A DNA stretch of 64,000 nt from Theocolax elegans (taxonomy: Eukaryota > Arthropoda > Insecta > Hymenoptera > Cerocephalidae), in assembly GCA_026168455.1 (NCBI GenBank), contig CM047425.1, positions 87,299,580-87,363,579 of the forward strand, read 5' to 3'. The position numbers and the translations under genes are program-made. Below, one piece after another: positions 1-14,900 of this stretch. The notes under the pieces were generated by a model. It was not told where the DNA came from. It ran no database searches and was given only the letters and a program-made list of their open reading frames with translations. Every line of letters starts with the position of its first letter. Within the stretch, counting starts at the first letter, position 1.

Positions 1-1395
1 TGAAAAGGGTATATTATGATGGGCGCGTACAAAGAAGCTAAAACACAACTCGTTTATATCTCGATACTAGTCCAGAATCATATTACTATTTGAATCCATA
101 ACAATGTTAATATTAACTTTTATGGTTTAACAGTCAATAATTAATTTAAGTTAATATATAGTAAATTCTATGATTATTAGAGTATTTCATTACAACGTCA
201 AATATAAACGAAATAAAAAATATGAATAAAAACAATAAATAAATGGGAAAGTCAAGATCCTCGGATTAAGGGAATAAAATAGTTCATTTAAAATCTTTCT
301 GTACCTGTACTCGTTTCATGACCTCATTTCGAATCACCGAAATTGGGTACAAGACCCCAAATGCAAACAGAGCATAAAAGAAGGAAGGGAAAAGGGATAC
401 GTACACATATAAGGATTTACGTTAACAGGTGCGTTTATCACAGGTGAACCGAGGTTTGGATGGCGTCGCCTGACGTAAGCGGGGCAATAGCCCGACGCGG
501 TCCGGCAATTACTCCTGGACACGAGGAAGCCGACCGGCTTGCCTGAGATGTAGATACTCGATAAACTTCAGCACGAATATCGATTTTATAATCGTAAAAC
601 GAGGTCACGCCATTCATTATGCAAGCGAGACAACGCTGATACCTTCTCTGTCTGGTACCTTTTGTTTAGCTTTCCTCTCCTCCTCCTTCTCTTCCACCCC
701 TTTCCTCCCCCCCCTCTCTCTCTCTCTCTTCTTGCTTTTATTCTCAGGTAAATCGGTTTGTGTTTATTTGACCGATGGTCTGTTGATAACCGTATAATAA
801 TCGAAATTAGCGGGGGCTCACTATACTGGCAAAATTATTTTCTCGTTGATTCATTATGCAATATGGAAAAGATTTTTTGTAAAAGATGTATTGAGTATTA
901 TCAGTACAAGCATTAAATTAATACACTAATTAAATACGCAATATAGGATGAATTGATTTTAAAATGTCTGTACCTTAATTTATACAATAGTAGGAAATGC
1001 AAAATTAGTACCTATAATTTTATCAACGAAGTAAATGTCATCGAGATGTTTGCAATCATGAAACGTTTGGTATACATATTATAAACTAATTATTTCAATT
1101 GTTACGTTGATATTATTAATATGAATTGAACGTGATAGAACTCAGTGTATTCTTTAGAAAATTATAAGGATATATATAGAATTAGGATATAATTTTTATA
1201 AGGATTGAAGTTTAATAATTATCTACTAAATATCACTATGTAAATTCTAAGAAGCAAAATGAGTTCTTTTACATTTGATTCAATGAAAATTCGTTTGCAA
1301 AATATTTGATGCAATTGTGATAAAATCGAGAATTAAAAATATTAATACTAAGCTAGTTAAAAGCATTAATTCATATACTGTATTTGTTATTACAG
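1..1395. other. Upstream non-coding region and probable 5' intron of the cadherin gene
   Basis: No supported coding region lies here. The first coding exon is preceded by a clean acceptor (AG at 1394-1395) one base before its ATG, so a non-coding 5' exon must exist upstream. A long pyrimidine tract at about 660-745 ends in TTCTCAG at 741-747 and is followed by GTAAAT. This is either a strong 3' splice site or, less likely, a 5' splice site of a leader exon. The stretch from 780 to 1390 is AT-rich with nothing recognisable. Confidence 0.6.
660..747 (+). repeat. Pyrimidine-rich tract with (CT)n, ending in a splice-site-like CAG
   Basis: The tract is almost pure C/T, with a (CT)n microsatellite core near 714-730, and ends in TTCTCAG followed by GTAAAT. 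The tract plus CAG fits a 3' splice site. CAG followed by GTAAAT would also fit a donor. Transcript data are needed to choose. Confidence 0.5.
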
Positions 1396-1396
1396 G

Positions 1397-4300
1397 ATGC
1401 AAATGGCAGAAGAATGGCTCAAGACGTGGATCTGTCTGAGCTTTCTCTTCGCCTGGGCGCGTGCAGCACGTCCACGGTTCGATGTTTCAACCGATATGGG
1501 AATGGTACTAGTTCCAGCGGATGCGGAAGTCGATACAGCGATTTTTCGCCTTCGCGCCACCGACCAAGATGCCGATTTTCCTCTCATCTTCGAAATTATA
1601 GGTGTTTAGATTTAACTTATCGATCTTATTTTTATAAATCGTAAATTACACTTATTTAATTACAACGTTCTAACTGCAATAACTATAATATTGTCGATCA
1701 AAAATATGTCGGAAACAAACCCTTAAAGTAAATTCAATAATTTTTGTTTGAAAATGACGTTTTATTATTTCAAAAATTATATTTAAGATCTCTAGCGAAT
1801 CTTGTTTGAAAAAAGTCGACATTATTCTTATTGGTATAAATTGCCTTAATGATGTTTAATTTTCAGCTACAACTTCACCCATTGTTCGAGTCGAAAATTT
1901 GCCTTGCACTCTCTACAACAAGGTTTGCCAAGCAAATGTGATCTTAACGAGGCGTCTCGTACCAGGGAGATTGCACGATTTCGTAGTAAGGGTAAGGGAT
2001 TCGAAGGGTGATGTTAACTCGATGCAGGCCACGATCTCTGTCACCAATTCGACCACGCCTCGCGACAAGATCTTTCCTCACTTGCCCTCTTTGATTATGG
2101 TACCCGAGGTAATTACCCGACAGTCGACGAAAAAAATATTTCACCTCGCACATTGCTGTGACATTAAAAATTTAATAATCGCGGTATATTTCACAACAAA
2201 TTTTTTTCTCTGTAATATATACTTATTGGATTGTAACTTATAAAAAGTAAGTAACGTGGATCTATTTGTTTTAACTTCTTTTAATTCTTACATTAGGAAA
2301 GATGCGGTAAGCTACAAAGTTGTTTCTTTTGCAGCTTTTTATTCATATGTGTCACTCCAAGGTAGTTATACCTTAGCGTATTGTAATATTCAATACACCT
2401 TTAGAGAGTATACGCCGTTACGACTAATTTTTTCAGATCAATATATTTTTGTGAATTACCATCTTTTGCATCATAACTATGAATAATATTACTTCCATTT
2501 AAATTACTATTATTTATAACTGAATTATAAGTTATGTATGGTTAATACAATAGTTTCTGAAATAACTAACAAATAATACAATTTTAATAATACAATTGCG
2601 TATATGTTCATTAAATATTATTATTTTCAAGGATACAAAACCAGAAAAGGAATTAGATTATCTTCTCGTTGAATCGAATCCTTGGAGCGGAAAACCTGTG
2701 TATATAGAATTATGGGTATGATGATTGCTTCAATTTATTAATATAGTTAAAAAAATGTTATTAAAACATATTAAGTTTTATTGATTATAATTCTGTCGGA
2801 CTACTATTAAAATGATTTTCTTTATTTCAGCAACCCAAGGAATTATTCAAAATTAGGCAAAGGCAAATGGGAAGCCAGACAAAGGGCATAATTACGCTTA
2901 TAGGTGAATTAGACTTCGAGACTCAATCAATGTATACGCTCACCATGTATGCTACGGTAAATTATTAACTATTATAAATTATCATAATCCATACATTAAT
3001 AGTATTCTGGAAAACGTAACGTACGTACAATAAATTCAATGAAAATAAAGTAACTGTTTCAAATAAAAAAATATAGTTAAATAATTTAAAAATTCAATTC
3101 AAATTAATTTAGAAATTAATTTGTACTTATTATTAAGAAATAGCGATATTCTATTAAAGCACAAAAATACTTTCAAATAAATTATAATACCTCTTGAATC
3201 GTAAACAAAAAAATGTATGGTATATTAAAAGTTAACAAAAATTAAGTCATCATATTAATGTTTATTTTAGGATATCAAAGTTTAAGTAATAGATATTGTT
3301 TAATCTAAACGAACAAAAAATTCTAATATGTAAAAAAACTTAATTTTAGGACCCGTATACAGAGCCGGGGAAAGATACGCGAAATATAGCAGGTGTGCAC
3401 GTCGTTGTAGTAGTCAAAGACGTACAGGATGTACCACCAGTTTTCACTTTAGCGCCGCCATTAACAAAAATTAACAATACCGTAAAACCTGTACGTACCT
3501 GAATAACACTTATTTTTAAAAGACCATAAAAACTACTGCTGATTAAATGAAATTATAATTCATTGCACGATACGCTAGGGCGACGTAATTCTACGAGTGC
3601 ACGCAGAAGATGGCGATAAAGGCGTTCCACGAGAGGTCACTTATGGACTTGTCTCCGAAGGCAATCCTTTCACACCATTTTTTAACGTCTCTGAAACTAC
3701 AGGTATTTAAAGTGAGATATTTGAGTTATTATATGGCAAAAAGTAAAAGTCTTTTCGACTACTTAAAAAACATCGACATGACTCGAAAGAAAACATACAC
3801 GTATACGAGTATCGATTTACTAGAGCTAATGAAAATTAATTTATTCTCTTAAAATTGATAGACTTAAAGAATATCAAATTATTATTGCCTTATCACGTAG
3901 ATTGTTCGCATAAATTTGTAAATAGAACGGTCTGTTAGCCAAGAGGAATGAACAACTTATCATCATCGCGGATTGTACTATCCGTATTTCCAAGTAATTT
4001 GCGTATTCGATTTTTGAAATCTCAAACAAACTTGACAGCATGATTTCGGGTTACGCTCGTTACGCGCGTATATAATATCGATCGAGTCACACCACCACCC
4101 CGACCGATGGCTATCTCTCCATCCTTGGAAGGTGTTCCACTCAAGAATCCTGAGTAAAAATCAGACCGAGTATTCCGACGACATGCGATATTCTCGTACG
4201 ATACTTGGCTCTTTCCTTTACCCCACAGCTACTGGCGTCTCGATTTCGTATACACTTTTAACTTACCTTCATTTCGTGTGCAATAAACCGTGAGTATCTA

Positions 4301-7300
4301 TGTGTATACCCAGACACGTAAATAGGGTACGATAACGATCGCAGAATATACGCTTGATTTACGCAGGTACCCGGCGCGTGTCAACTACTTATTTTTTACT
4401 TCTTTCGAGTTTCTTCGTTCCTTTGCAATAGATAAAGTGAATTGCGCTAAATAACCTATACTAATTAATTCTGCGTAAATGTAAAGGGGAGTTGTATACT
4501 CGTATATTACAGGGTTACTAATGACTTGAAACATTTATTTTGTACATTCATAATTACAGATATTCGGAATATTACTAGCTATTATTATTTCGACTTTTTT
4601 TGTTGGAATTTCACTGTATTTGCAGTACTTCGATCAATAATTACATAATAAATATAGAACTTAAATTCCTGGTTTTAAGAAGGTTATACATTGTCTTTTA
4701 CTAGATTATAAAAGAAAAATTAAGTAACGATAGAGGGAAATTAAATAAATTAGTCACAATCTAATAATACATTTTGAATATAACATCTTAAATGAAAAAT
4801 AAAGGTAATTTTTTAATTTAATTATATATTAGTTAGTACATATATTAAGCTGAATATGCTTTGTCTTTTTCGACATACACGATATCTCCGCAAATGAGGA
4901 AATCGCTTGTTATTGTTATGTTGTTACAACGCCAGCATTGATGTCAGTCACAGTAACAAAACAGTATTGATGATATACCAAAATGAATTTTATTCAAATA
5001 CGGATTACTATACTATAACAAGATCGCTAGTTTTGGTCACTAAAGATTTATACAAACATTATAATATTATTGTTGGAACAAAAGAATTTTTTCCGAGTAT
5101 CAAATTGCAGTTGTACAAAAATAATGAATGATAAATGTGATACAGTTTAAATCGCGTATAAAATTTAGTGTTAATATTAAACCCTGCAAATATTCATCCC
5201 TAATTTTTAAATGTAGCGTTGGCGCGTGAACAAAAGAAAACTTGTTCCCAACAATTAAATAATAAAATTAAATTGAAATTTGAATTCAAAGATGTACGAA
5301 TATGTGGGTATAATAATAGCCCGTTAGATTAGTTTGATGTAGCCCCATGCTATTATTGTTGATTACCCCATTGCCTCGTAGCCGAAAAGAAAAAGTTAAC
5401 CACATCTAAAATTTATATCGCTTAGTTTCCTTAGAAGAACGAAACCATATAATACTTATACACGTCCGCACGCCACTTTTGTACGTGTTCCTGGCTTGAT
5501 GCGTGCAGTCGCAGGTAGACTTCGTAGACAGAGTTTCAGGGAAAGAAACGCTCAACTAGCCTACATTCGCGGCTTTCGCTCTCCCGTAGTTTAAGCGCCG
5601 TCTATGTTTTATTCATTTGAAATATAGAAGACGATATTACATAGTACGTACGGGAAAATATGCCGAGACCAAGAATGGAAAATAAAGGAAATGAAAGCAT
5701 TATTATAATGAAGCTACAAAGCTGCTTATGATTAATAGCTATTAAAATGCTGAAACTTTATCCTCCTATAATCTGGAAGCTAACAATTCTTAACCCTTTA
5801 TATACAGTTTATGTTTAAACCTTACATCAATTAATTATTTTAATAAAATAGTTTGGGTTAAACATTGCTTAAGTTAAAGATATTTAATTGATCGGTACAA
5901 ATCGTATATAATAATATTAGAATTGTATTAAACAGGTGAAATAATACTGGCAAGACCATTGGAAGAATTAACGAAAATCACACACGTGGGAGCTCCAATT
6001 GTATTAAAGATCGTCGCAGAGGAAATTAGAACAATGAGAGATGAACCACCAGCCCAGGCCTCTATTGTAGAACTTGGACTTCTTCTTGGTGAACCAGGAA
6101 ACAGTCCGCCTTATTTCGAAAATGATAAGTTAGTGAAATATAATGTATTTAATAATCATAACCAATTAATAAAAAATATGGTATTTAGCACTTTGGGCGC
6201 AAAACGAAATTATCGCTCCCTTTTGCTTAAAAGCGATCTCGCGTAATCCCGTTTTGCGCGTGTCGTGTTAAAAATTACGATTTGGCACACGAGAGAGAAG
6301 TAAATTTCTCCTCGGTTAAACTTTTCACCCTCGATTCGTTCGGGCGAAAAACGTTTAAACCAAATTTACTTTTTCTCCCTTGTGGCGAAATGTACTATTA
6401 TTACATTTTTTTCTTAAGTTATGTAGCATGGATGGATGAGAATGCTGAGCCAGGAACAGTTGTAATATTTAGCGAAGCGTATTCAACTCGTGTTAAGGAC
6501 GAAGATATTGGAAAAGCGGGTGTTTTTGCTTTGAAGTTAGAAAATAACAATGGAACTTTTGAAATTAATCCTACCGTAGCTGAAAGGACAGCAAATTTCG
6601 TTATTACAGTCCGTGATAATTCTTTTATCGATTATGAGAAATATAAAAGTCTTCGGTTTAAGGTACGTTTCGCACATTATATTATTCAAGTAGGAAGATA
6701 TAGTTTTCTAAAATTAATATTTTCTTTTATACGTTTAGATCGTTGCACAAGAAGTAGGGCCTGCAACTAATTTATCGACGTCCGTACCGGTTACCATTTT
6801 TTTAAGAGATACTAACGACAATTTGCCAGTGTTTGATATGCCAGTGTATGAAGTTACTTTATCGGAAAACGCTAATGCTGGTACCAGAGTCGTACAGGTA
6901 AATACAATATATTTTTAAACATAACATACTAAATAATTAAAAAATTTCGTACATATCTTTAAATTATTCAATCACATAAGTATACGCATGAAAATTTTAA
7001 GTAAAATTTGTAATTGCAAATTAAAAATATTACTATTAAAATTTTAATATAATTTACCACAAAATATAGTAAATTAAGCTCCAAGTAAACTATTAATTTT
7101 TTTTCCGAGTATTTTTAACTATAATGAATCGAAATCAAAGTACCACATAATTACTTTGATCATTTAGGTACATGCAACAGACAAGGATGCAGGTATTTTT
7201 GGTAGAATCCAATACACGAGAATCATTGGTGATGGAAGCGAAGCTTTCGAAATTAATCCAGACAGCGGACTAATCACTGTGTCAATGGGTTCAATCCTTG

Positions 7301-8998
7301 ACCGTGAGCAGACGTCCAAACTTGAATTAACCGTTGAAGCGAAAGATGAAGAAGGCCGAGGTCTTCGAGGCATCGCCACCATAATCATCAATATCCTGGA
7401 CATCAATGATAATGCACCAACTTTTGAAAAACCAATTTATGAGTTCTTACTGAATTCTGAGCTAACAAATTTCACTATGCCCGCTTTTATTAAAGTTAGT
7501 ATCTTCTAACAATAATTTTATAATCGTTTGTTATTCAATGATGATAATTAATAATAAATAATTTATCCATTAAAAGGATTATTTTCTAAATTATTGAGAA
7601 TTTTTATACTAAAATTATGTAATGTAAGCTATGAACGCAAAAATTTATTTTATGTTAATTATGTAAATATTGGTGAATGATCACATTGACTCATTTGCCA
7701 ATTTAACTACCTTAATTATATAGAAGACTGTAACCGAAAGATGTTACTTAATATTAATTACAATATATTTACTCAAATGGATTTCGTATTTATGTAACAT
7801 ATTTATTATACTATTATTACAACGAAACATGATACTCTATTTACCACAGCTTCGTCTTCATGTCATTATTATCTAATAATAAAAAGTTTTAAATATAGCA
7901 TCTTGTGTATCCTGGTTAGCAAAAATATATTATATAAAACTAGATGATAAATAAATTTTTGCATATACATAATACTTTGAATTTTCTTTATATAAATACT
8001 ATTTTGTAACACTGAATTTAATCACAAAGTTTCTTAAAAAATTAGATTACCCAGACATCCGTAGCCAAGTCTTCATTGTATGGATGATCTAGAAATATAT
8101 CTACCTATTCGGGTAGTTTATTAAGTAAACTAGAATATTACCTTGTATTTATCTAAATATATTTATGTTAATTTTCTTAAAGGAAAAAAATAGAAACTTT
8201 AAATAATTTAGAAAAACTAATGTATTTTAATTTTGTATTAAAATTTAATAATTAATTTAGATGTGGATTACTAATTCCTTGGTAAAATACACGGTTAATT
8301 TTTTATTTTCTAGGCTGTGGATGCAGACGCTGAATCGCCTAATAATGTAGTGAGATACGAAATTGTACATGGGAATTATGATAATAAATTTGAACTAAAT
8401 GAAGAAACTGGCGAATTGATGTTACTAGAAGCTATTAATAAAGTCAGAAGGACCCGGCAGAATCAAGGAGGCAATCAAATTGTAAATCTGAGGAAACAGT
8501 TTAGATCCTTAAGTTCAAACACATTAAAAAATGAAACAAATAACATTGAAACAACAAATACAACCTTATCTAGTTTCAATGATTTTCATCTTTTAGACAA
8601 TTTGACAAAGACTGACATAGATCTAAAAAATCAAAGTCGCACAAGACGTGCCGAAGATAGTCCACTTTTTATTCTTACTGCACGAGCTTATGATTTAGGT
8701 ATACCTATATAATAAATATACAAATCTATTTTTCTAAATTAATAATTAACTAATTGAAGTAATATGTATTGTTTATCAAAGGTGTTCCTCATCTTTCAAG
8801 CATTGCCCAAATTCGTATAATGCGACCAATGTCTGCTTTCGCACGAATAGTAATGTTCGTTATGCCTGGCGAAAATCCTGATCCAACAAAAACTGCTGAA
8901 ACTTTAGCTACTATAACAGGTAGTCGAGTTGTTATACAAGAAATCAGACCGTACATTCCTCAAATAGATTATGGAAGTGGATCTGATTCTGGAAAAAG
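1397..8998 (+). CDS. Cad86C: Cadherin ectodomain exons: signal peptide, EC1-EC6, start of membrane-adjacent domain
   Basis: Twelve exons encode residues 1-816. The signal peptide has a hydrophobic core (WICLSFLFAW) and likely cleavage after ARA. EC1 is divergent, with two cysteines in the exon at 1867-2108 that may form a disulphide. EC2 ends in a degenerate DVQDVPP linker. EC3 spans the 2.2-kb intron. EC4 ends in DTNDNLP and EC5 in DINDNAP, the usual calcium-linker motifs. EC6 has a roughly 70-residue Asn/Thr-rich insertion followed by RTRR, a furin-type site at 8638-8649, before its last strands. The exon at 8782-8998 starts the membrane-adjacent domain. Domain borders are read by eye. Confidence 0.85.
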
Positions 8999-11900
8999 GT
9001 ATAAATTGTTAATGTTAAAAATGTATTCTTACACTTGTAGAAAAATAAACTGTGAAATCGACAGTTTATTGATTAAATTATCGGTTAGTTTTCAAAACTG
9101 ACAATATGTTAAATTCTATATGAAGAAAAAAATTGAATCATAATTTTCCAAATATTCTGGGTAACATGCAGACGTTCGCTTCTTTGTATAATTTGTGTCG
9201 AAAATCTATATAAAAATCAATTCAGATTGAAATTTTTTAATTTTTAAAGCGCAACGAGCACTCGGTTTGTTTTAGAATTATTACTACATAGGACTACAAC
9301 ATTTATTCAAAACATTTTGATAAGTTTATAAAAAAAAATTTCTTCGTGTAGTTTACAGAAATTGGTCAATTTTATACATATACTGTAATAAAAAATGCGT
9401 TCACTAAACGATTAAAATTGCTTTGTGTATAATTAATATTATACAGTAATTTTTCTAAAGATTGATTTTATCATTGCACATATTTGCACGATACTTAACA
9501 ACTGATCACTTAACACTTAAGTTAATTATAATAAGAAAAAAAGAGATACATAACTCAGAACAACACAAATATATAGTGATAAAAATAATGTTAATTAATG
9601 AAATGTATTTATTGCAGAAGTGTTGTCGTAGCAAGGGTGGAACATAATGGTCCTGGAACTTTAGTAGATGTAGACAAAATTCGAGAATCATTAGCTGCCA
9701 ATGGTTTTGGTATAATTAGTGGCATGGATGGCGTTACGGGTGAAAATCCATCTATGCCGGGTACTGTTAATACACCAAGTGTCAGTAACAGTGGAAAAAA
9801 TTCTTCCAAAAATGTCACAATAGGTGGCAGTAGCACAGAAGAAGTTGTAAGTTTAATTTTATCTATTTGTAGGGATCCCTTGTTCGCAAATCTTTTTAAT
9901 ACGCTGTACAATAGCGTACAAAAATCTTAAAAATATTTCGAAATATTAATAAAAAAGCAGCCTTGGCCCGGATTTGAACCAGCAACTAACTATTGTTAAT
10001 AATATAAATTCATGGTTCTTTCAGACTGTGTATAAAGCAGAAAATAAGCTATTGACATGGCTTTTAGCACTTTTGGGACTGTTACTAATCGCTGCCATAA
10101 TAGCGTTAATACTTTGTTGCATCTGTCCTAGTTGTCCATTTTACATGGAACCACGCAAGCGTCGTATTCACTCATCTGAAACTCTAGTAGTCCGATCAGA
10201 TGGCAGACCAAAAAGACACTTACAACGAAAACCTATTAAAGTAATTGACGGTAAGCATAAAAATACAGATTATTTGTTATACAGGTTTAAAAATATATGT
10301 TCATATTGTTTAAGATTAAATAACTTGTACAATTTAATAATCGTACACATCATATTGTAGGTTATGCTGCAGAACGTAAAGAGGCGTGGAGCGCAGATCC
10401 AGGCCGTCAGAATTGGCAATTCAATCGACGCAATACAAAGAACTTAGGCATCGCTTCTCTCCCGGGCGATGTTCTTCCGTGTCACCAAAAACCTGAAAAT
10501 GAACGAGTACCTCGTGCAGCGTCTCTACGACTTCACGATGGAAATCCACCAGAGCCGGGCATTTTCGGCGAGCGCGTATTGATGCAACCACGACTGATTC
10601 CAGATGACGAACGCATTTACATGGAAGATATGGAGGCGCAACATCGCAGTTATGAACAAGCGGAGTTAGATTCTCTAAGACGGCATGAACTTGAACGTGG
10701 AAGTGACAGCGCATTGCGAAATGGACCACTAACAAATGCAGATGCTAGAGAACGAGTAAGGGAGCAGCATTATTACAGAGATGGAAATGCGGAGGTGTTG
10801 AGATTGGTCACCAGAGGCGACATCGAAGATAGAAAAGACATTGTGGATAGAGCGGTTCGTATTTACAATAGTATAATCTACGCTTTATTTTATATTTACT
10901 GTTTGTATAAATATTTACAACTACTACGTAACATAATTAATTTTTCATAATAATCAAAGTTAAAATTTCTTTAACTTTACTCGATACGGTAAAGATTTAT
11001 TTATTAAACATATATTTTAAAAAGTCTTTTATAATAAAAAGTGCTCGAAAAAAATAATATTCCAAGAGAATCGTTATAAAATGTGTATATGTGAAATAAA
11101 ATAATCTAATAAACTGTTGCATTAAATATTATAGAAAAGTACAGATAGAACAATGATTGCAACTATATTATTGAAGTAGGTCAGTTTAACGTGACGTTAT
11201 TAAAGTTTATAAACCTTGCAGAACTTACGTTATATTTTTATGTTAATAAGTTATGCGTTTTTGTAATTAAAAATAGAAATAAATTTAATATCTAGTGTAA
11301 ACGTGTAAAATATTTAAATTGCTTCGTAAATTTTATATTTTCCAGAGAGATCAATATCACGCGAACGGTAAAGACATTTTACTTCAACGATTCATTGAGG
11401 ATCAAAAATTGCGACGCAGTCAGGATCTTCGTGACAGTTTCCAAGAAAGTATACATGAAGCTGATGTTGATCGTATAATGGAAGCACATCAACGAATGAA
11501 TGAACCTACAGAAATTATAATTTTACCGGAACGATTAGAATTCCAACGGCAACCCAGTTACAACCAAAGGCATCAGCAAGATCATCTGGTATAATTTTAA
11601 ATTAAAACATTTGAATACTTAATACGCACATATATTATATAAATAAAAAGAATATAGTAATTATTCAGTGGTACTTATTCACAAATTGCGAGAAAAACGT
11701 TTATGTAATATTTTAATTATATTTTTAGGTAAACGTGAATATTCAAAGAATCATTGCCGATCGCAACTATAAAATGAAAAATATGAAAGATGATGATGAT
11801 GATGAGTACCGAAGTAGAAGTTTAAAAGCCTCATTGAGAGAAGCAGAGGCAGGTATTGGCGAATCAGGAAAGAGTACCGATAATGCTTCCGAAAGAAATA

Positions 11901-14900
11901 GAAATGTATCATATGGGGTACACGATGTTGAATTGGTTAGGCAAAATGCTCTACTAACGAGACTACTCTTAGAGAAAGAAACAAGAAGTCTAAATGTACC
12001 ACTAGTTGATAGTTCAAGCTTCCTCGAAACCCAAAGTCTTCCCGGTAAATTATATACATGTAATTAATTATTATAACTACACAGAACAAATATTTATTTA
12101 TACATATTTGACAAAATATTTATTTAAAATCAGTAAATAATTCGTAAATTTAAATCATAATTATTTATTTTAATTAGATTCAACTTATTTGAAATATTAT
12201 TTCTTCAAATACATTTTGATGAATTAACGAAATTATTTTTTCTGTGTATCATTGAACATTAAAGTAGCGATGTGGCGGCTAAGTTACAGGGATCTAATTT
12301 TAAAACCCGAACATTTTTACTAAAATATAAGACTTAAATCTAAAAATATTCATACATGATGTCTACATTATGTACAATAGGCTTGTATAGCGAATTTATC
12401 GAAATAATTAATTTTGAATTAATTAATAATAAATAATCAATTTTCGTTGGCAAAAATTCAAGGCTTATGCGGATACCCGAAAATTTCAGTCATTCAAATA
12501 TAAATAATACATGAAAAAATTTGTAGATTTTCAAAGCAATTAAAAAACGTTGCAGGAAGTTTTGTTTAATTATTAATAAAAAATTCATAACCATACTAAT
12601 TTTTTAGGTTTCACACCCCTTTAATAATATTGACGTTGTTTTGTAATGCAAAAGTATATAAAAAAAATCAATTTAAGTTCAGTCTGAAGAAAATTTTTGC
12701 AAAATTTTATTATTATAATTTAATTACAAAAAATATCACTCTAATAAGGATCTCTCTTTGTAAATTACATTTTTCTGGTGGATTAATAATTCTTATAGTA
12801 CAATAAGTTTTGTGTAAAATATTATGCTTACTGTATGAATTATAAAATAATGGATTAATAAAATTACTAATTATTTTATTGTAGGACAAGTAGCAATTGC
12901 TACCCAAACAGACAGAACCACGGCTACGCAAACCGAATTCTTCGGTCGAAGTCGAAGTGACAATGAAGAACTGGAAGAAGATCCTCGAATTCGACGCAAA
13001 TCCAAACTGAAAGGAAGATTTGAAACAAAAGAGGATTTTAAAAAAATGAAAACAATCTGGGTCAGAACACCGATACCAGAGGAAAGTCGCGCTCAAAGTG
13101 GAAACAAAAAATCCACCCCTACAAGAACAAAAATTGAGGTGTCTGAGAGTCGAAAAGTCTCTATTTCACCAGATGTTTTAAAGGAAATTTCAAACTCGCT
13201 CAAATCCGGCGATTCCGATGAAAATGACGAAGACGAAGAATATGAGATCATAAATAAAAATGCTGGAATAAAATCAGATAAAAAACAGAAATCACATAAG
13301 GTAACTTCAAAAACAATTTGTACAAGTAAAAAAAAAATAAAAGAGACTAGAGTTAATAGTGACTCAACAACTCCTTCGCCCGAGACAAAAGAAAAGGCTG
13401 CAATAATTAAAGGTACGATACAAAGAAAGAAAACGGAAAAACCAATTCGAGTAAAAAAATTAGGAAAATCCATAGATTCGGAGAAAAACCATTTTATGGA
13501 ACCAAGTTTTCGTGTTCTAGAAAGAGAAATAAATAATTTTCAACAAAAGATACGGGAATTTGGTGATAAAAAATTTAAGTTACTAATAAAGGACGATAGT
13601 AATAAGAAAGAGAAAGCATCAGAAGACGATGATAAAACCATGTACGATATAACAAAAAGATGTGAAGTTACAAGAAAGCAAATAAAGAAAAGTTTTTCAA
13701 GAGAGTCCAGTCCAACAAAAATTACAGTAGAGAAAAGAATAAAATCTAGTGAAGAAGATTCTTGTTCGGCAGGAAAGACAAATTTAATACAAGAACAGCA
13801 AAATATAAGTAGCTCCGATTTAGAAGAATTTGAAAAGTCGAAATGGCAGCCGTTAAATTTTAATGAAAGTATAGTGCAACATGAATCATCTAAAACACAA
13901 ACTAGAAGCCGCTCAAAATTGAGAAGACAAACACACTTGGATAGTTCTAACAAAAAATCTAGCAGTGATAAAAGTGAAAAATTGGAGGATAGTGAGTGCA
14001 AAACTGAAAAGTCAAAAGACAGTTCTTCATCTGCAGAACTCAAAATTACTTCAAATTCAAGTTCATCAAACGACAAAGCACGGAGGAGCCAGCCTGATGA
14101 AAAGAAAACCATGCAATGTCAAAAAACGACATCAAAAGTAAAGCCTACTGGAATGTCCAATATTAAACAAAGGATCACATCTCTAAAATCAAAAACTATC
14201 GGTACAGCCACTAAACAAATGCCAAAGAAAGATGAAAAACTCGATAAAAGTAAATCATTAGCTCAAGATAATAAAGTACCATCTCCATCAAGTCAAAAAG
14301 ATATATTAGATGTGAAATCATCTGCTTCAGCAGAAGAAAATTTAAGAGGTGAAATTAATTCGTCAACGCATAAAGATATGATGAAAATAGACCTAGACGA
14401 ATTAGCTAAAGATGTAAGAGATGTTGTTGAAAAAGAAATTTCCTCATTAACACAAGCAGCAAAGGATGTTATAAAATCAAATAAAAGTGATTTATTTATT
14501 ACAGATAAAAAAGATGAAACATTACGAAGTCCTTCAAAATCTATGAAACCGTATGAACACAAACAGCAAAGTCATATGAAAGATTTTTCTAAGCGAGATA
14601 TTAATAAGACAAAAAATGGAGATGGTGACAAAATGAATGTAGATAAAAAGCAGAAATCAAAAGTAACAGAAAGCACGTCACCAACAAAACCGCAATCTGA
14701 TGAAGCGATCTCTTTTATAGTTATTGAAAATAATGGAAATCATTTAAAGCTCACTAATTCTAGTAAAAAAAATCAGGAAAATACTAAAAAGCCTAATGAA
14801 ACAGATAAGGTTACTAGTAAAAAATCACAATCCAAAGAAAGTTTAAGTAATACTGAAAGTAAAACAGACAATTCAGGTATAAAAGTTAAAAACAATACAA

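Noticed and set aside
9960..9985. tRNA T-arm-like stretch (minus strand, GGTTCAAATCC)
   Set aside because: There is no matching acceptor, D-arm or anticodon arm upstream. It lies inside a cadherin intron and is at most a tRNA fragment.
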